39,141 nucleotides of DNA from an uncultured Bacteroidaceae bacterium (GCA_905234745.1 CAJOJD010000013.1:1-39141), one strand, 5' to 3'. Shown: positions 1 to 8,679, counted from the stretch's first letter. Numbers and translations are program-made. The notes: generated from the letters alone by a model not told the origin.

Positions 1-1125
1 GCGTTCGTGCAGCAGCAGTCGTCATTTGCAGGCGGCCGAGGCGGTATGCCGGTTCGTTATGTTCTTCAGGCCACAAACATCGAGAAACTGCAGGATGTGT
101 TGCCCACCTTCCTGGCCCGCGTAAACGAAAACCCCGCATTCCAGATGGCCGATGCCGACCTTAAGTTCTCCAAACCCGAGGTCCGAATATCGATCAACCG
201 AGAGAAAGCCAACCTGCTGGGTGTAAGTACCCGTGATATCGCACAGACCCTGCAGTGGGGCTTGAGCGGTCAGCGTATGGGTTACCTCTACATGAACGGA
301 AAGCAGTATGACATTATAGGTGAGATTAACCGCCAGCAGCGTAACACCACCCAGGCGCTCAAATCTATCTACATGCGTAGCGGAAGCGGCGACATGATCC
401 AGATGGAGAACCTGGTGGACCTTAAGGAGGATATCGCACCACCCCGCCTGTACCGTTACAACCGTTTTGTATCGGCCACCGTATCGGCCGGACTGGGTAA
501 GGGTTATACTCTTGGTCAGGCACTGGACGAGATGGACAAGATTGCAAAGGAGACTCTTGACGATACTTTCCGCACCGCACTTACCGGTGAGTCAAAGGAT
601 TTCCGCGAGAGTTCCAACAGTCTGCTGTTCGCGTTCGGTCTGGCTCTGCTGCTTATCTACCTGATTCTGGCTGCTCAGTTTGAGAGTTTCAAGGATCCGC
701 TTATCGTGATGATTACGGTGCCTCTGGCTGTGTTCGGAGCGCTTGTGTTCCTGCGCGGCGGTGGTCAGACCATGAACATTTTCAGTGAGATTGGTATCAT
801 CATGCTTATAGGACTTGTGGCCAAGAACGGTATCCTGATTGTGGAGTTTGCCAACCAGAAGCAGGCCGCCGGAATTGACAAGTTCATTGCCATCCGTGAT
901 GCATCAATACAGCGCTTAAGACCTATCCTTATGACCAGCACCTCAACCATGCTGGGTCTGCTGCCGCTTATGTTCGCACACGGTGAGGGCAGCGCCGGAC
1001 GTATCGCTATGGGTACTGCAGTTGTGGGCGGTATGCTTATTTCAACGTTCTTTACCATGTATATAGTTCCGGCTATCTACAGTTACATTTCAACCGACCG
1101 TAAAACCCAGAAGAAAAAGGAATGA
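1..1125 (+). CDS. RND efflux pump inner-membrane permease, C-terminal part (5' end outside window)
   Basis: This is the last 374 codons of an AcrB/MexB-type resistance-nodulation-division transporter, which uses the proton gradient to expel drugs or other compounds across both membranes. The frame is open from base 1, so the gene starts upstream and the GTG at 7 is not a start. The fragment holds the second periplasmic porter/docking segment (for example SVSRVRISINREKANLLG-like text near residues 60-75) and then five hydrophobic segments between about 610 and 1090, including the conserved LVAKNGILIVEFAN helix of RND pumps. It overlaps the next gene, a TolC-type channel, by 4 nt (ATGA), which points to translational coupling and one tripartite pump operon. 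The substrate cannot be told. Family assignment is firm. Confidence 0.93.
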   Translation, partial: AFVQQQSSFAGGRGGMPVRYVLQATNIEKLQDVLPTFLARVNENPAFQMADADLKFSKPEVRISINREKANLLGVSTRDIAQTLQWGLSGQRMGYLYMNGKQYDIIGEINRQQRNTTQALKSIYMRSGSGDMIQMENLVDLKEDIAPPRLYRYNRFVSATVSAGLGKGYTLGQALDEMDKIAKETLDDTFRTALTGESKDFRESSNSLLFAFGLALLLIYLILAAQFESFKDPLIVMITVPLAVFGALVFLRGGGQTMNIFSEIGIIMLIGLVAKNGILIVEFANQKQAAGIDKFIAIRDASIQRLRPILMTSTSTMLGLLPLMFAHGEGSAGRIAMGTAVVGGMLISTFFTMYIVPAIYSYISTDRKTQKKKE

Positions 1126-2441
1126 AACCATATAGAATTACATTTGCTTTAGCCGCACTGGCCGTCAGTCTGGGTTCATCGGCTCAGATCATGACGCTTA
1201 AGGAGTGCCTTGAGGAGGGCATCCGCGAGAGCTACCAGATAAAGCTGGTCAACATCTCCGAGGAGAAGGCGGCCAACAACGACTCCTGGTCATACGCCGG
1301 CGGAATGCCTACCGTAAGCGTTCAGGGCAGTTACTCCGGATCTATTTCAAGCAATGACGCTACCCTTTCGTCCGATGGCTCCACGGTATCGAACCGTAAC
1401 GTGCTGGACCAGACACTCAACGCTCAGGTGCGTGCCGAGTGGACCGTGTTTGAGGGTTTCAGCATCCAGGCCACCCGTGACCGCATGCAGGAGTTGCACA
1501 ATCAGGGTACCATTCAGACGCGCGTGACCATTGAGGATTACATAGCAACCCTTACCTCCGAGTATTACAATCTGGTTAAGCAGACCCTTCACCTTAAGAA
1601 CCTGGAGTACGCGACCGCGCTCAGCAAGGAGCGTCTGCGCATTACCAGCGAGCGTTACGATATGGGTGGCGATTCGCGTCTGGACTACCAGCAGGCGCAG
1701 GTCTATTTCAACTCTGACAGCGCCAAGAGCCTGAAACAGCACGAGGCATTGGGATCGGCCAACATCCGCATCAACCGCCTCATGTCCAACCAGGACCTCA
1801 GGACCGCGCATGTGGCTGCCGATACCGCCATCACCCTGCTCACGGGACTTGACTACGAGTCGCTCTACGACGATATGATGAAGGTCAACTCATCCCTGCT
1901 CAAGGCCGAGAGCAACCGTAACGTTGCCCGCATGGACCGCAAGTCTGTCCAGTCACGCAACTACCCCTACCTGCGTCTGAACGCATCGTACGGCATTACA
2001 CAGAACTATTACGGCAACAGTACTTACACTGACCGCCTGAACTGGGGTCCCAGCTTTGGCGCAACCGTCGGCATTAACCTGATTAACGGCAAGCAGCGCA
2101 CACAGGAGCGTAACGCCCTGCTGGATGAGATGAATGCCGATATCACCGTAGAGCAGCTGGAGCTCCAGCTCCGCGCCAACCTGGACGATTTCTGGCAGGC
2201 CTACCAGAACAACCTGATGCTCCTTGAGCTCCAGGAACAGAACCTCAAAGCCGCCCAGGAAACAATGGACATAGCCCAGGAGCGTTACCTGCTTGGCAAC
2301 CTCTCCGGAATAGAGATGCGCGAGGCCCAGAAATCCCTCCTGGACGCCGAGGAGAGCCTCCTCCAAGTCCAGTACGACACCAAAGTCTGCGAGATCTCCC
2401 TCCTGCAGATCTCCGGCCGCATCATGCAATATCTCGAATAG
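1122..2441 (+). CDS. TolC family outer-membrane efflux channel
   Basis: A 439-residue TolC/OprM-type protein that should form the outer-membrane exit duct for the RND pump encoded just upstream. It begins with a signal peptide (MKPYRITFALAALAVSLGSSA, cleaved before QIMT), followed by two long, repeated stretches of amphipathic helix typical of outer membrane efflux proteins; LKECLEEGIRESYQIKL at the N-terminus is the usual first helix of the family. Length is normal. There is no lipobox Cys after the signal, so it is probably not lipid-anchored. The start overlaps the permease stop. A 43-bp palindrome begins 1 nt after its stop codon, and a second hairpin follows at 2496-2519. Confidence 0.93.
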   Translation: MKPYRITFALAALAVSLGSSAQIMTLKECLEEGIRESYQIKLVNISEEKAANNDSWSYAGGMPTVSVQGSYSGSISSNDATLSSDGSTVSNRNVLDQTLNAQVRAEWTVFEGFSIQATRDRMQELHNQGTIQTRVTIEDYIATLTSEYYNLVKQTLHLKNLEYATALSKERLRITSERYDMGGDSRLDYQQAQVYFNSDSAKSLKQHEALGSANIRINRLMSNQDLRTAHVAADTAITLLTGLDYESLYDDMMKVNSSLLKAESNRNVARMDRKSVQSRNYPYLRLNASYGITQNYYGNSTYTDRLNWGPSFGATVGINLINGKQRTQERNALLDEMNADITVEQLELQLRANLDDFWQAYQNNLMLLELQEQNLKAAQETMDIAQERYLLGNLSGIEMREAQKSLLDAEESLLQVQYDTKVCEISLLQISGRIMQYLE

Positions 2442-2442
2442 C

Positions 2443-2485
2443 AAAAAGAGTACCATTGGGGTCAGACCCCAATGGTACTCTTTTT
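2443..2485. repeat. Perfect 43-bp palindrome, GGGGTCAGACCCC family, copy A
   Basis: Two perfectly complementary 21-nt arms (2443-2463 and 2465-2485) flank a single central A. The arms begin with five A and end with five T, so the RNA would fold into a long hairpin with a U tract and could end transcription. It starts 1 nt after the TolC stop. The core GGGGTCAGACCCC recurs at 10375, 11246 and 14814, and the ACCATTGGGGTC extension is shared with the copy at 10375. It resembles a REP-type mobile palindrome. Confidence 0.85.
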
Positions 2486-2495
2486 AAATAAAAAT

Positions 2496-2519
2496 AGGGC
2501 GCAATGTTAATTGCACCCT
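2496..2519. terminator. Bidirectional terminator between tolC-type gene and hc1-like gene
   Basis: Ten-bp arms (AGGGCGCAAT and ATTGCACCCT, one G:U pair) with a 4-nt loop. It is followed by CTTTTTG on the plus strand and preceded by AAAATA, so it can serve both the rightward efflux operon and the leftward hc1-like gene. The palindrome at 2443 lies between the stop codon and this terminator, as if inserted there later. Confidence 0.7.
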
Positions 2520-2539
2520 TCTTTTTGTTCTGGAAATAA

Positions 2540-2713
2540 TTACTTAGCAGCTGCGAGTGAAGCCTTGCGGAACTCCTTCATCAGCTTCTCGAGTTCGAGA
2601 GATGCCTTGCGAGCACGTGTGCCAGCAGCCTTGTTACCCTTCTCTACCTGTGCGTTAGCGTCCTTTGCGAATGCTGCATAAAGCTCAGCAGCCTGTTTCA
2701 AAATTTTCTCCAT
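2540..2713 (-). CDS. Small Hc1-like (histone H1-like) protein
   Basis: A 57-residue, Lys/Ala-rich, wholly helical protein starting MEKILKQAAELYAAF. The centre, EKGNKAAGTRARKASLELEK, is the signature of the Bacteroidota branch of the Hc1 (histone H1-like) family, small basic proteins thought to bind DNA. The reading frame is complete, with ATG at 2713 and TAA at 2540, and it has an excellent promoter upstream on the minus strand. It is a single-gene unit facing the efflux operon and shares a terminator with it. DNA binding is inferred from the family and not visible directly. Confidence 0.85.
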   Translation of the reverse strand: MEKILKQAAELYAAFAKDANAQVEKGNKAAGTRARKASLELEKLMKEFRKASLAAAK

Positions 2714-2758
2714 AGTTGTTTGTTATTGAAATGATTAATTGGTTAATCCATACTGACG

Positions 2759-2789
2759 CAAAAATAATACTAATTCCAATAGTCGCAAA
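2759..2789 (-). promoter_or_regulatory. Promoter of the hc1-like gene
   Basis: Read on the minus strand, TTTG (2789-2786) is followed by a 19-nt spacer and TATTTTTG (2766-2759), an exact match to the Bacteroidota housekeeping consensus TTTG-N19-TAnnTTTG. The predicted transcript would start near 2752 and have a leader of roughly 40 nt. Confidence 0.75.
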
Positions 2790-2954
2790 GATTAGGCTAT
2801 CTTTTTTTAAAAAAAAATGTCAAAAATTTCTATACAATGGGTAAAAACGGGCAAAATCGGTCCTCTGATAGCCCCAAAACAACACTTTGTTGTTAATTCC
2901 TGCGGCATCGGGCAATATTAGGGAATGCCTCTAAACAATATCGCCAAAAATGAC

Positions 2955-2962
2955 TACTTTTG
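2955..2962 (+). promoter_or_regulatory. -7 element for the DUF4468/J-domain/porin operon
   Basis: TACTTTTG matches the TAnnTTTG -7 consensus and lies 24 nt before the ATG at 2987. I see no clear TTTG at the -33 position, so this is half a promoter by sequence. The rest of the 2790-2954 spacer holds an AT-rich tract and no gene I can support. Confidence 0.5.
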
Positions 2963-2986
2963 CAAGGTATATAAATAAGGTATCAT

Positions 2987-3517
2987 ATGAAGAAAGCATT
3001 ACTTACTATACTTGGTTTGCTGGTAACTTTGTTCTCATTCGCAGCCAACAAAGGTCTGGATGAGATGAATCCCAAATACGGCAAGGGCGCGGTTCCCGAG
3101 GATGAGAACGGCCGCGTATACTTTACCCAGACGTTCCAGATCCCGCAGGGCGTAACTGAGGACCAGTGCTATGAAACTCTCCTGAACTGGGCCAAGGGCC
3201 GATTCGCGCTCCCTTACGCACAGGCCGGACGTATCCTGAACGAGGACGCACAGACACGCCGTTTCATATTCCATGTGGACCAGATGATCGTGTTCAAAAG
3301 CACTGCTCTTGTGGGCGATGAATCAAAAATATCTTACAATTTCTCTGTTGCGGTAAAGGACGGTGAGTACACACTGACCATGACCGATATCAAATACCGT
3401 TACGAGGAGGGTCGCGAGGGCGGCGGCAAGATATTCCCGGCCGAGGACTGGATTACCGACAAGGAGGCCTACAACCGCAAGGGCAAGCACAGGAAAGTTC
3501 CGCATCAAGACCATTGA
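2987..3517 (+). CDS. DUF4468-type secreted protein, frameshifted near its C-terminus
   Basis: The open frame codes 176 residues: a signal peptide (MKKALLTILGLLVTLFSFAANK) and then a domain matching DUF4468, a Bacteroidota envelope domain with a predicted TBP-like fold and no known activity (NGRVYFTQTFQIPQG, then YEEGREGGGKIFPAEDWI). The last codons (VPHQDH) do not fit the family. One nucleotide over, the text continues as KFRIKTIDLKDLLFQK to a stop at 3570-3572, giving a full-length product of about 194 residues. A one-base insertion in the GGAAAG tract near 3491-3497 explains this. The gene leads an apparent operon with the J-domain protein (5 nt after the restored stop), porin and oxidoreductase. 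It could be sequencing error or real truncation. Confidence 0.85.
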   Translation: MKKALLTILGLLVTLFSFAANKGLDEMNPKYGKGAVPEDENGRVYFTQTFQIPQGVTEDQCYETLLNWAKGRFALPYAQAGRILNEDAQTRRFIFHVDQMIVFKSTALVGDESKISYNFSVAVKDGEYTLTMTDIKYRYEEGREGGGKIFPAEDWITDKEAYNRKGKHRKVPHQDH

Positions 3518-3572
3518 CCTTAAGGACCTGCTGTTCCAGAAGGCATCTGACGCTGTTTCCGGTAATATCTGA
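3495..3572 (+). other. Displaced C-terminal codons of the DUF4468 gene
   Basis: In the frame starting at 3495 the sequence reads KFRIKTIDLKDLLFQKASDA and on to a TGA at 3570-3572. This is the expected end of a DUF4468 protein, directly continuing the protein interrupted at the frameshift. It has no start of its own. Confidence 0.75.
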
Positions 3573-3577
3573 TCCTG

Positions 3578-3988
3578 ATGGCTTCCCGTAAGGAATTATA
3601 TGATGTTCTGGGCGTTGACGCATCGGCCACTGATGCCGAGATAAAGTCAGCGTACGAGCATCTTGCAGCCCAGCACCCCGAGGGCACTCCTACCCGTCTA
3701 CGCATAGACGAGGCGTACAGCGTGTTGTCCGATATGGACAGCCGCGCCGCATATGACGTTACCGGCAAGATAAGCAAGGGCGGCATCCGCAGGCGCAAGA
3801 GCAGTACGCGTGATACCGAGAAGATCAGATACAACCTGAACACGCTGTTCCTGGCCGGTGCCGCAGTCACTACGATACTTTTCATACTGCAGTTCAGCGG
3901 AACCATCGGCTCCCTGCCCTTTTACATTGCGTGCGGCGTTTCACTTCTCATAAAGATTGCCGAGTACATATTAAGACTTATTCCTTAA
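3578..3988 (+). CDS. Membrane-anchored J-domain protein with HPE in place of HPD
   Basis: A 136-residue protein with an N-terminal J-domain (residues 5-62: LYDVLGVDASATDAEIKSAY, then DEAYSVLSDMDSRAAYD), a short basic linker (GGIRRRKSS) and two hydrophobic segments, about residues 88-107 and 111-132, forming a membrane hairpin. J-domains normally stimulate DnaK ATPase through an invariant HPD tripeptide; here residues 33-35 are HPE, and helix II/III spacing is short. Binding to DnaK may therefore be weak or altered. It sits 5 nt after the restored end of the DUF4468 gene and 1 nt before the porin gene, so it may assist outer-membrane protein handling, but that is inference from position only. 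Confidence 0.82.
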   Translation: MASRKELYDVLGVDASATDAEIKSAYEHLAAQHPEGTPTRLRIDEAYSVLSDMDSRAAYDVTGKISKGGIRRRKSSTRDTEKIRYNLNTLFLAGAAVTTILFILQFSGTIGSLPFYIACGVSLLIKIAEYILRLIP

Positions 3989-3989
3989 G

Positions 3990-6083
3990 ATGTCCCATAG
4001 GATACAGTTCATAAGACCTTTCCTGATGATGGCGGCGTTGCTGCTGTCCGCAGGCGCATGGGCGCAGAGCACCCTGTCGCAGAACCAGGACGGTTTTAAC
4101 GGCGAGAAGATGGACGGATTCATGAATATGGACCCCGACAAGGACTCGACCGTCGTTGAGCGTACCGTATCCAAGGACTATTACCAGTTCAATATCAACA
4201 CCAATACGGGTCTGCCCGATATCATTCAGCCCGATACGCTGCACCACTCGTTCCATAACGCACATCTTACCGAAGGGTATTTCGGAACGTACAGCCATCT
4301 GGGCAATATGGGATCGGCCCGTCTGTCACGTCTCTGGTTTGAGCGTGAACATCCCAAGGACTTTATCTTTGACGCCCCGTATGATTACTGGGTTAAGGAT
4401 GCGTCCGATTTCCGTTTTACCGATGCCAAATCGCCCCATGTGAGCATCGACTATTACAAGGGCGGTAACAAGCGTACCGGCGAGGAGCATCTGAAAGGTT
4501 ACTTTGCCGCAAATTTCAGCAAGCGTGTGGGCATCGGCTTTGACCTTGATTATCAGCTTGGACGCGGACGTTACGCCAACCAGTCGACATCCATGTTTGA
4601 CTCCAGGCTCTACACCTACTATCGCGGTGACATTTACCAGATTTACGTGACCGCCAACCGGGACAACATGAAGATGGCCGAGAACGGCGGTATCCATAAC
4701 AAGTTGTACGTGACCAACCCCGAGGCTATGGCTGAGGGACGCAAGCAGTACTCGCCCGAGGATATTCCGTTCCGTATGTATGACAACTGGAACAACATAA
4801 AGCGTCATCAGGCCCTGATCAATCAGGAGCTCTCCATAAAGAGGACCACTCACCGCACTGACAGCATAGGCGATACGGTACTTACCTTTACACGCGTAGC
4901 AGAACTGGGTAAACTGGCCCACACGCTTGAGGTGGGACAGCTTCAGCGCCGGTACATATACTATCAGATCCCTGACGGTTATTACAGCAACCGTTTCCTT
5001 ACCAACGACTCGCTTGACCTGATGAAGAACTTTTACGTCACCAACACAGTGTCGCTGTCGTTGCTTGAGGGCTCTACCAAATGGGCTATTGCAGGTCTGT
5101 CGGCTTTTGCCCGATATGAATTCCGCCGTTTTGTACAGCCCGATACCATTGCGGGTTCGGGTGAGTATATGCGCCGCTACAGCGAGGGTGACTTCTCGGT
5201 AGGCGCTCAGTTGGAGAAGGCTCAGGGTGACAATCTTACCTTCAGGGCCGGAATAGAGACCGTACTGCTGGGAACCAACCTGGGTGATTTTACCCTTGAC
5301 GGCAACATGGAACTCAAGTATCCTGTATTCGGCAAGGAGGCAATCATTGGAGGTTTTGCCGATATGTCGGCCAAGAACTCACCGTTCTTCTATGCCAGCC
5401 ACCACTCCACTTATGCCTGGTGGGACAAGGATTTCAAGAAGGAGTTCCGCACCCACTTTGGAGGTTATATTGACCTTGAGATGACCGGCACCCGCTTCCA
5501 GCTGGATGTAGAGAATGTGGCCAACTACGTCTACCTTAAGAATGTGGGCGGCACCTATACTACAGCCGATGCCACACCGGTCGTTCAGCCCTCATATTCA
5601 ATCACGGCAGCCCAGTATAACGGATCCATCCAGATCCTGAGTGCCAGACTGCAGCAGAACTTCAAGCTGGGTCCGCTCCATTGGGACAACAACGTGACGT
5701 ATCAGCTGTCGGGCAACAAGAAGGTCATTCCCCTGCCCGACCTGAATATCTTCTCGGACCTCTATTTCAAGTTCGTATATTACAAGAGACTCCATATTGA
5801 GGTGGGCGCCAATGCCCTGTTCTTTACCAGATATGCGGCTCCGGGTTACTGCCCGGCAGTGGGTTCATACCATCTGCAGAGCGATTCGTTCATACAGGAG
5901 GTTGGCGGATATCCTCTCATGACAGGCTATGTCAACTGCTCGCTTCGCGGAGTACGATTCTATATTATGTATTATCACTTCAACGACGGGCTCCTGAGCA
6001 ACCGCGACTCATTCATCGTTCCCGGTTATCCTGCAAATCCGGGTATGGTCAAGTTCGGTCTCAGCTGGACATTCTTTGACTGA
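3990..6083 (+). CDS. Putative porin (Porin_10-like outer-membrane protein)
   Basis: A 697-residue protein with a signal peptide (FLMMAALLLSAGAWAQS) and a long C-terminal region of alternating hydrophobic/polar strands rich in Tyr and Phe, ending FGLSWTFFD, as beta-barrel outer-membrane proteins of Bacteroidota do. The order and motifs (PDTLHHSFHNAHLTEGYFGT near residue 75, GNMGSARLSRLWFER, DFIFDAPYDYW) fit the family annotated as putative porin. The start at 3990 lies 1 nt after the J-domain gene's stop; an alternative start would be further in, but this one gives a proper signal peptide. Transported solute is unknown. Confidence 0.85.
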   Translation: MSHRIQFIRPFLMMAALLLSAGAWAQSTLSQNQDGFNGEKMDGFMNMDPDKDSTVVERTVSKDYYQFNINTNTGLPDIIQPDTLHHSFHNAHLTEGYFGTYSHLGNMGSARLSRLWFEREHPKDFIFDAPYDYWVKDASDFRFTDAKSPHVSIDYYKGGNKRTGEEHLKGYFAANFSKRVGIGFDLDYQLGRGRYANQSTSMFDSRLYTYYRGDIYQIYVTANRDNMKMAENGGIHNKLYVTNPEAMAEGRKQYSPEDIPFRMYDNWNNIKRHQALINQELSIKRTTHRTDSIGDTVLTFTRVAELGKLAHTLEVGQLQRRYIYYQIPDGYYSNRFLTNDSLDLMKNFYVTNTVSLSLLEGSTKWAIAGLSAFARYEFRRFVQPDTIAGSGEYMRRYSEGDFSVGAQLEKAQGDNLTFRAGIETVLLGTNLGDFTLDGNMELKYPVFGKEAIIGGFADMSAKNSPFFYASHHSTYAWWDKDFKKEFRTHFGGYIDLEMTGTRFQLDVENVANYVYLKNVGGTYTTADATPVVQPSYSITAAQYNGSIQILSARLQQNFKLGPLHWDNNVTYQLSGNKKVIPLPDLNIFSDLYFKFVYYKRLHIEVGANALFFTRYAAPGYCPAVGSYHLQSDSFIQEVGGYPLMTGYVNCSLRGVRFYIMYYHFNDGLLSNRDSFIVPGYPANPGMVKFGLSWTFFD

Positions 6084-6105
6084 TCAATAGTTAGTTATTC
6101 CGGAT

Positions 6106-7074
6106 ATGATTAGATGGGGTTTTATAGGATGCGGTCAGGTGACCGAGAAAAAGAGCGGTCCCGCATTCGCCAAGGCCGATGGCTCCGCAATCGAGGCTGT
6201 GATGAGCCGCGATAAGGAGAAGGCCCGTTCTTATGCCGAGAGGCACAACATCCGTAAATGGTATACCGATGCGATGGACCTTATTGAGGATCCCAACGTG
6301 GATGCCGTATACATCGCAACCCCGCCCTCGTCGCACGCCACATACGCCGTAATGGCCATGAAAGCCGGCAAGCCGGTCTATATTGAGAAACCTATGGCCC
6401 AGAGTTACGACGAGTGCATGCGTATTAACCGCGTATCACGTGAGACCGGAGTTCCCTGTTTTGTCGCATACTACCGCCGATATCTGCCCTACTTCCTCAA
6501 GGTAAAGGAACTAATACCGCAGATAGGCAAACTCATAAACGTCCAGATCCGTTTTGCCCAGCCTCCCAAGGAGCTGGACTACAACAGCACCAACCTTCCC
6601 TGGCGCGTTATTCCCGATATCTCCGGCGGCGGTTATTTCTACGACCTGGCCCCGCATCAGATTGATATGATACAGGAACTGTGCGGCTGCATAATCGATG
6701 CCTACGGGCTTTGCAGCAACCGCGGCGGTCTCTATCAGGCCGAGGATACCGTAAGCGCCTGCTTCAAGTTTGAGAACGGTCTGGTTGGCTCCGGCTCCTG
6801 GTGTTTCGTGGCCGATGAGTCCGCCAAGGAGGACCGCATCGAGCTTATCGGCGACAAGGGCATGATCTGCTTCTCAATCTTTACATTCCAGCCTATCGCC
6901 CTACATGACAGCGAGGGTCGTCATGAGTTTGACATTCCCAATCCCGAGCACGTCCAGTTCCCGCTGGTGCAGGCTGTAGTGGACCATCTGAACGGCAAGT
7001 CCGTCTGCTCCTGTGACGGAGTAAGCGCCACACCCACCAACTGGGTGATGGACCGCATCCTGGGCAAGTTCTGA
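6106..7074 (+). CDS. Gfo/Idh/MocA family NAD(P)-dependent oxidoreductase
   Basis: A 322-residue soluble enzyme. Residues 1-120 form a Rossmann fold with the dinucleotide motif GFIGCGQVT (5-13) and the family EKP motif (94-96, YIEKPMAQS). The rest is the alpha/beta substrate domain, with GGGYFYDLAPHQIDM supplying the usual catalytic-region Asp and His. Such enzymes oxidise or reduce sugars, inositols or related compounds; the substrate cannot be named here. The gene follows the porin by 22 nt and probably ends that operon. No obvious plus-strand terminator follows: the hairpin just downstream has its T tract on the other strand. Confidence 0.9.
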   Translation: MIRWGFIGCGQVTEKKSGPAFAKADGSAIEAVMSRDKEKARSYAERHNIRKWYTDAMDLIEDPNVDAVYIATPPSSHATYAVMAMKAGKPVYIEKPMAQSYDECMRINRVSRETGVPCFVAYYRRYLPYFLKVKELIPQIGKLINVQIRFAQPPKELDYNSTNLPWRVIPDISGGGYFYDLAPHQIDMIQELCGCIIDAYGLCSNRGGLYQAEDTVSACFKFENGLVGSGSWCFVADESAKEDRIELIGDKGMICFSIFTFQPIALHDSEGRHEFDIPNPEHVQFPLVQAVVDHLNGKSVCSCDGVSATPTNWVMDRILGKF

Positions 7075-7075
7075 T

Positions 7076-7110
7076 AAAAAAACTCCGGCCGGTCACCAAG
7101 ACCAGCCGGA
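7076..7110 (-). terminator. Terminator of the leftward FadL-type gene
   Basis: On the minus strand an 11-bp stem (7110-7100 with 7094-7084, one G:U pair) and a 5-nt loop is followed by GAGTTTTTTT. This is a standard intrinsic terminator 47 nt past the stop of the gene ending at 7157. Confidence 0.75.
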
Positions 7111-7156
7111 ATCTGCCTAAATTATCTCAAAGTCAAACCAAATATGAATTTCTGTT

Positions 7157-8605
7157 TTAGAAGTTCCAGCCAATTGTAAGCATTACCTTATCTGTCTTAT
7201 AGTTGTAGTTGACATCAGGATCCTCAATATATTCATTCACATTCACCACGCTGTTTCTGATGCCGTGCAGGTAAGCCAGGTCAATGTAGAACTGTGTTCC
7301 GTCGTTATCGGGAGCTGAGCAGTAACCTAATCCGGCAGTAAAGTTGTGGGTCTTGCCAAGACGGTCAATCTGGAAATCGGTACGTCCTACAACCAGGTTG
7401 CCGTTGGTATCGGTACCCCAACCGTTGAAATCTGTATCATACAGGTACGGGTATGAGGCATCGTTGAACATTGACTCCTTGTAGTTGTAACCGCCTCTGA
7501 TTGAGAGGTTACTAATGTTCATCTCAAAACCGGCCTTGAGGACTGAGAAATCCTTGTAGTCAATTGATCCCTGATTCTCAAGTCTGGTATTGCCGATTGA
7601 GAGTGATGAACGCTGTGTGAAATGCTTCTCATATTCAGCTCCCAGTGCACAGTTCACTTTGCTTCCGCCGAATGTAAGACCAGCGCTCAGGTCAAGTGAC
7701 CAGGGTGATGAGAACTTGTAATCAACGGAGTTAGGGAACTTGTTGCCGTCCTTCTGTTCACCCATTACGGCATACAGGTAATCGGCATACTCCAGATACT
7801 GCTTGTAATAGGTAGGTGACTTGATTGCCGCACCCAGACGCAGTGCCGGGATGGGACGGATTATTGTACCGAACGCCATATTCCAACCGGTGCCCTCACC
7901 CTGATTCATCTTATCGACTGCGGTGTAGTCCAGACCCTGCGGATGATCGGGATGCATGCCCTCTCCGTAGTAGTCATAGAAATAACCCTCGGACCATGTA
8001 TCGGTTGAAAGGATACCTAATGTCCATCCAAAGTATACTATGTCTGACAGGTTGCATGACAGGTTGAAGTCAAATGAGTGGATCTTGTTGCGCTGGTGAT
8101 CCTTGTACTCACGCCATACTTCATAACCGTCGGCGTCATTGAAAGCGTCTACGTAATCCAGGTCGCGGTCCATATTCTGAAGCTTGCGGTATGACATTGC
8201 AAAGTTCAAATAGTTGCTGCCGCCGTCGCTGCCTGAGAATACGGCCGATATGTTGTCAAAACTCATGTTGATATCGGACATGGTGTTATGTGAGTAGTAT
8301 GTCCTTCCGTTGGAGGTAATCTGGTGTGCTTTCGTTGCCAAAGGATCGGTGCTTACTGATGAACCGAATGTTGATACCGAGAGATTGATGTCGCTCTGGT
8401 GGTATGTACCTATGCCTGCTGGGTTGTGGCTTATTACTGAGATGTCACTTCCAAGGGCACCCATAGCTCCACCCATTGCTACGTAACGTGCTGTTCCGTT
8501 AAGTTCCTCCTCGTACAGTTTGGCTGCATCGAATGATGTCTGAGCGCTTACTGCAAGAGACATTGTCATTGCAAGGACTGTTATTGTTAATCTGTTGGTT
8601 TTCAT
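7157..8605 (-). CDS. OmpP1/FadL/TodX-like outer-membrane protein
   Basis: A 482-residue protein with a signal peptide (ITVLAMTMSLAVSAQ) followed by the family opening: ARYVAMGGAMGALGSDISVI then SHNPAGIGTYHQSD. The conserved NPAGI motif marks the FadL/OmpP1 family, barrels that let hydrophobic compounds cross the outer membrane; Bacteroidota relatives are often labelled hemin receptor without direct proof. The C-terminus (VMLTIGWNF) ends in Phe as expected for barrel assembly. It lies 74 nt downstream of the repeat-rich protein gene on the same strand and may be co-transcribed. Substrate unknown. Confidence 0.85.
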   Translation of the reverse strand: MKTNRLTITVLAMTMSLAVSAQTSFDAAKLYEEELNGTARYVAMGGAMGALGSDISVISHNPAGIGTYHQSDINLSVSTFGSSVSTDPLATKAHQITSNGRTYYSHNTMSDINMSFDNISAVFSGSDGGSNYLNFAMSYRKLQNMDRDLDYVDAFNDADGYEVWREYKDHQRNKIHSFDFNLSCNLSDIVYFGWTLGILSTDTWSEGYFYDYYGEGMHPDHPQGLDYTAVDKMNQGEGTGWNMAFGTIIRPIPALRLGAAIKSPTYYKQYLEYADYLYAVMGEQKDGNKFPNSVDYKFSSPWSLDLSAGLTFGGSKVNCALGAEYEKHFTQRSSLSIGNTRLENQGSIDYKDFSVLKAGFEMNISNLSIRGGYNYKESMFNDASYPYLYDTDFNGWGTDTNGNLVVGRTDFQIDRLGKTHNFTAGLGYCSAPDNDGTQFYIDLAYLHGIRNSVVNVNEYIEDPDVNYNYKTDKVMLTIGWNF

Positions 8606-8679
8606 ATCGTTATGTTTTTAAAAATCTACTGTTAGGGTATAATGGTCTCTTTGAGCCTGACTTGGTCAGAACTTAACTT

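Noticed and set aside
2443-2485. Palindrome as only a simple terminator
   Set aside because: A separate terminator follows at 2496 and the same core recurs at other genes, so the repeat nature needs its own explanation.
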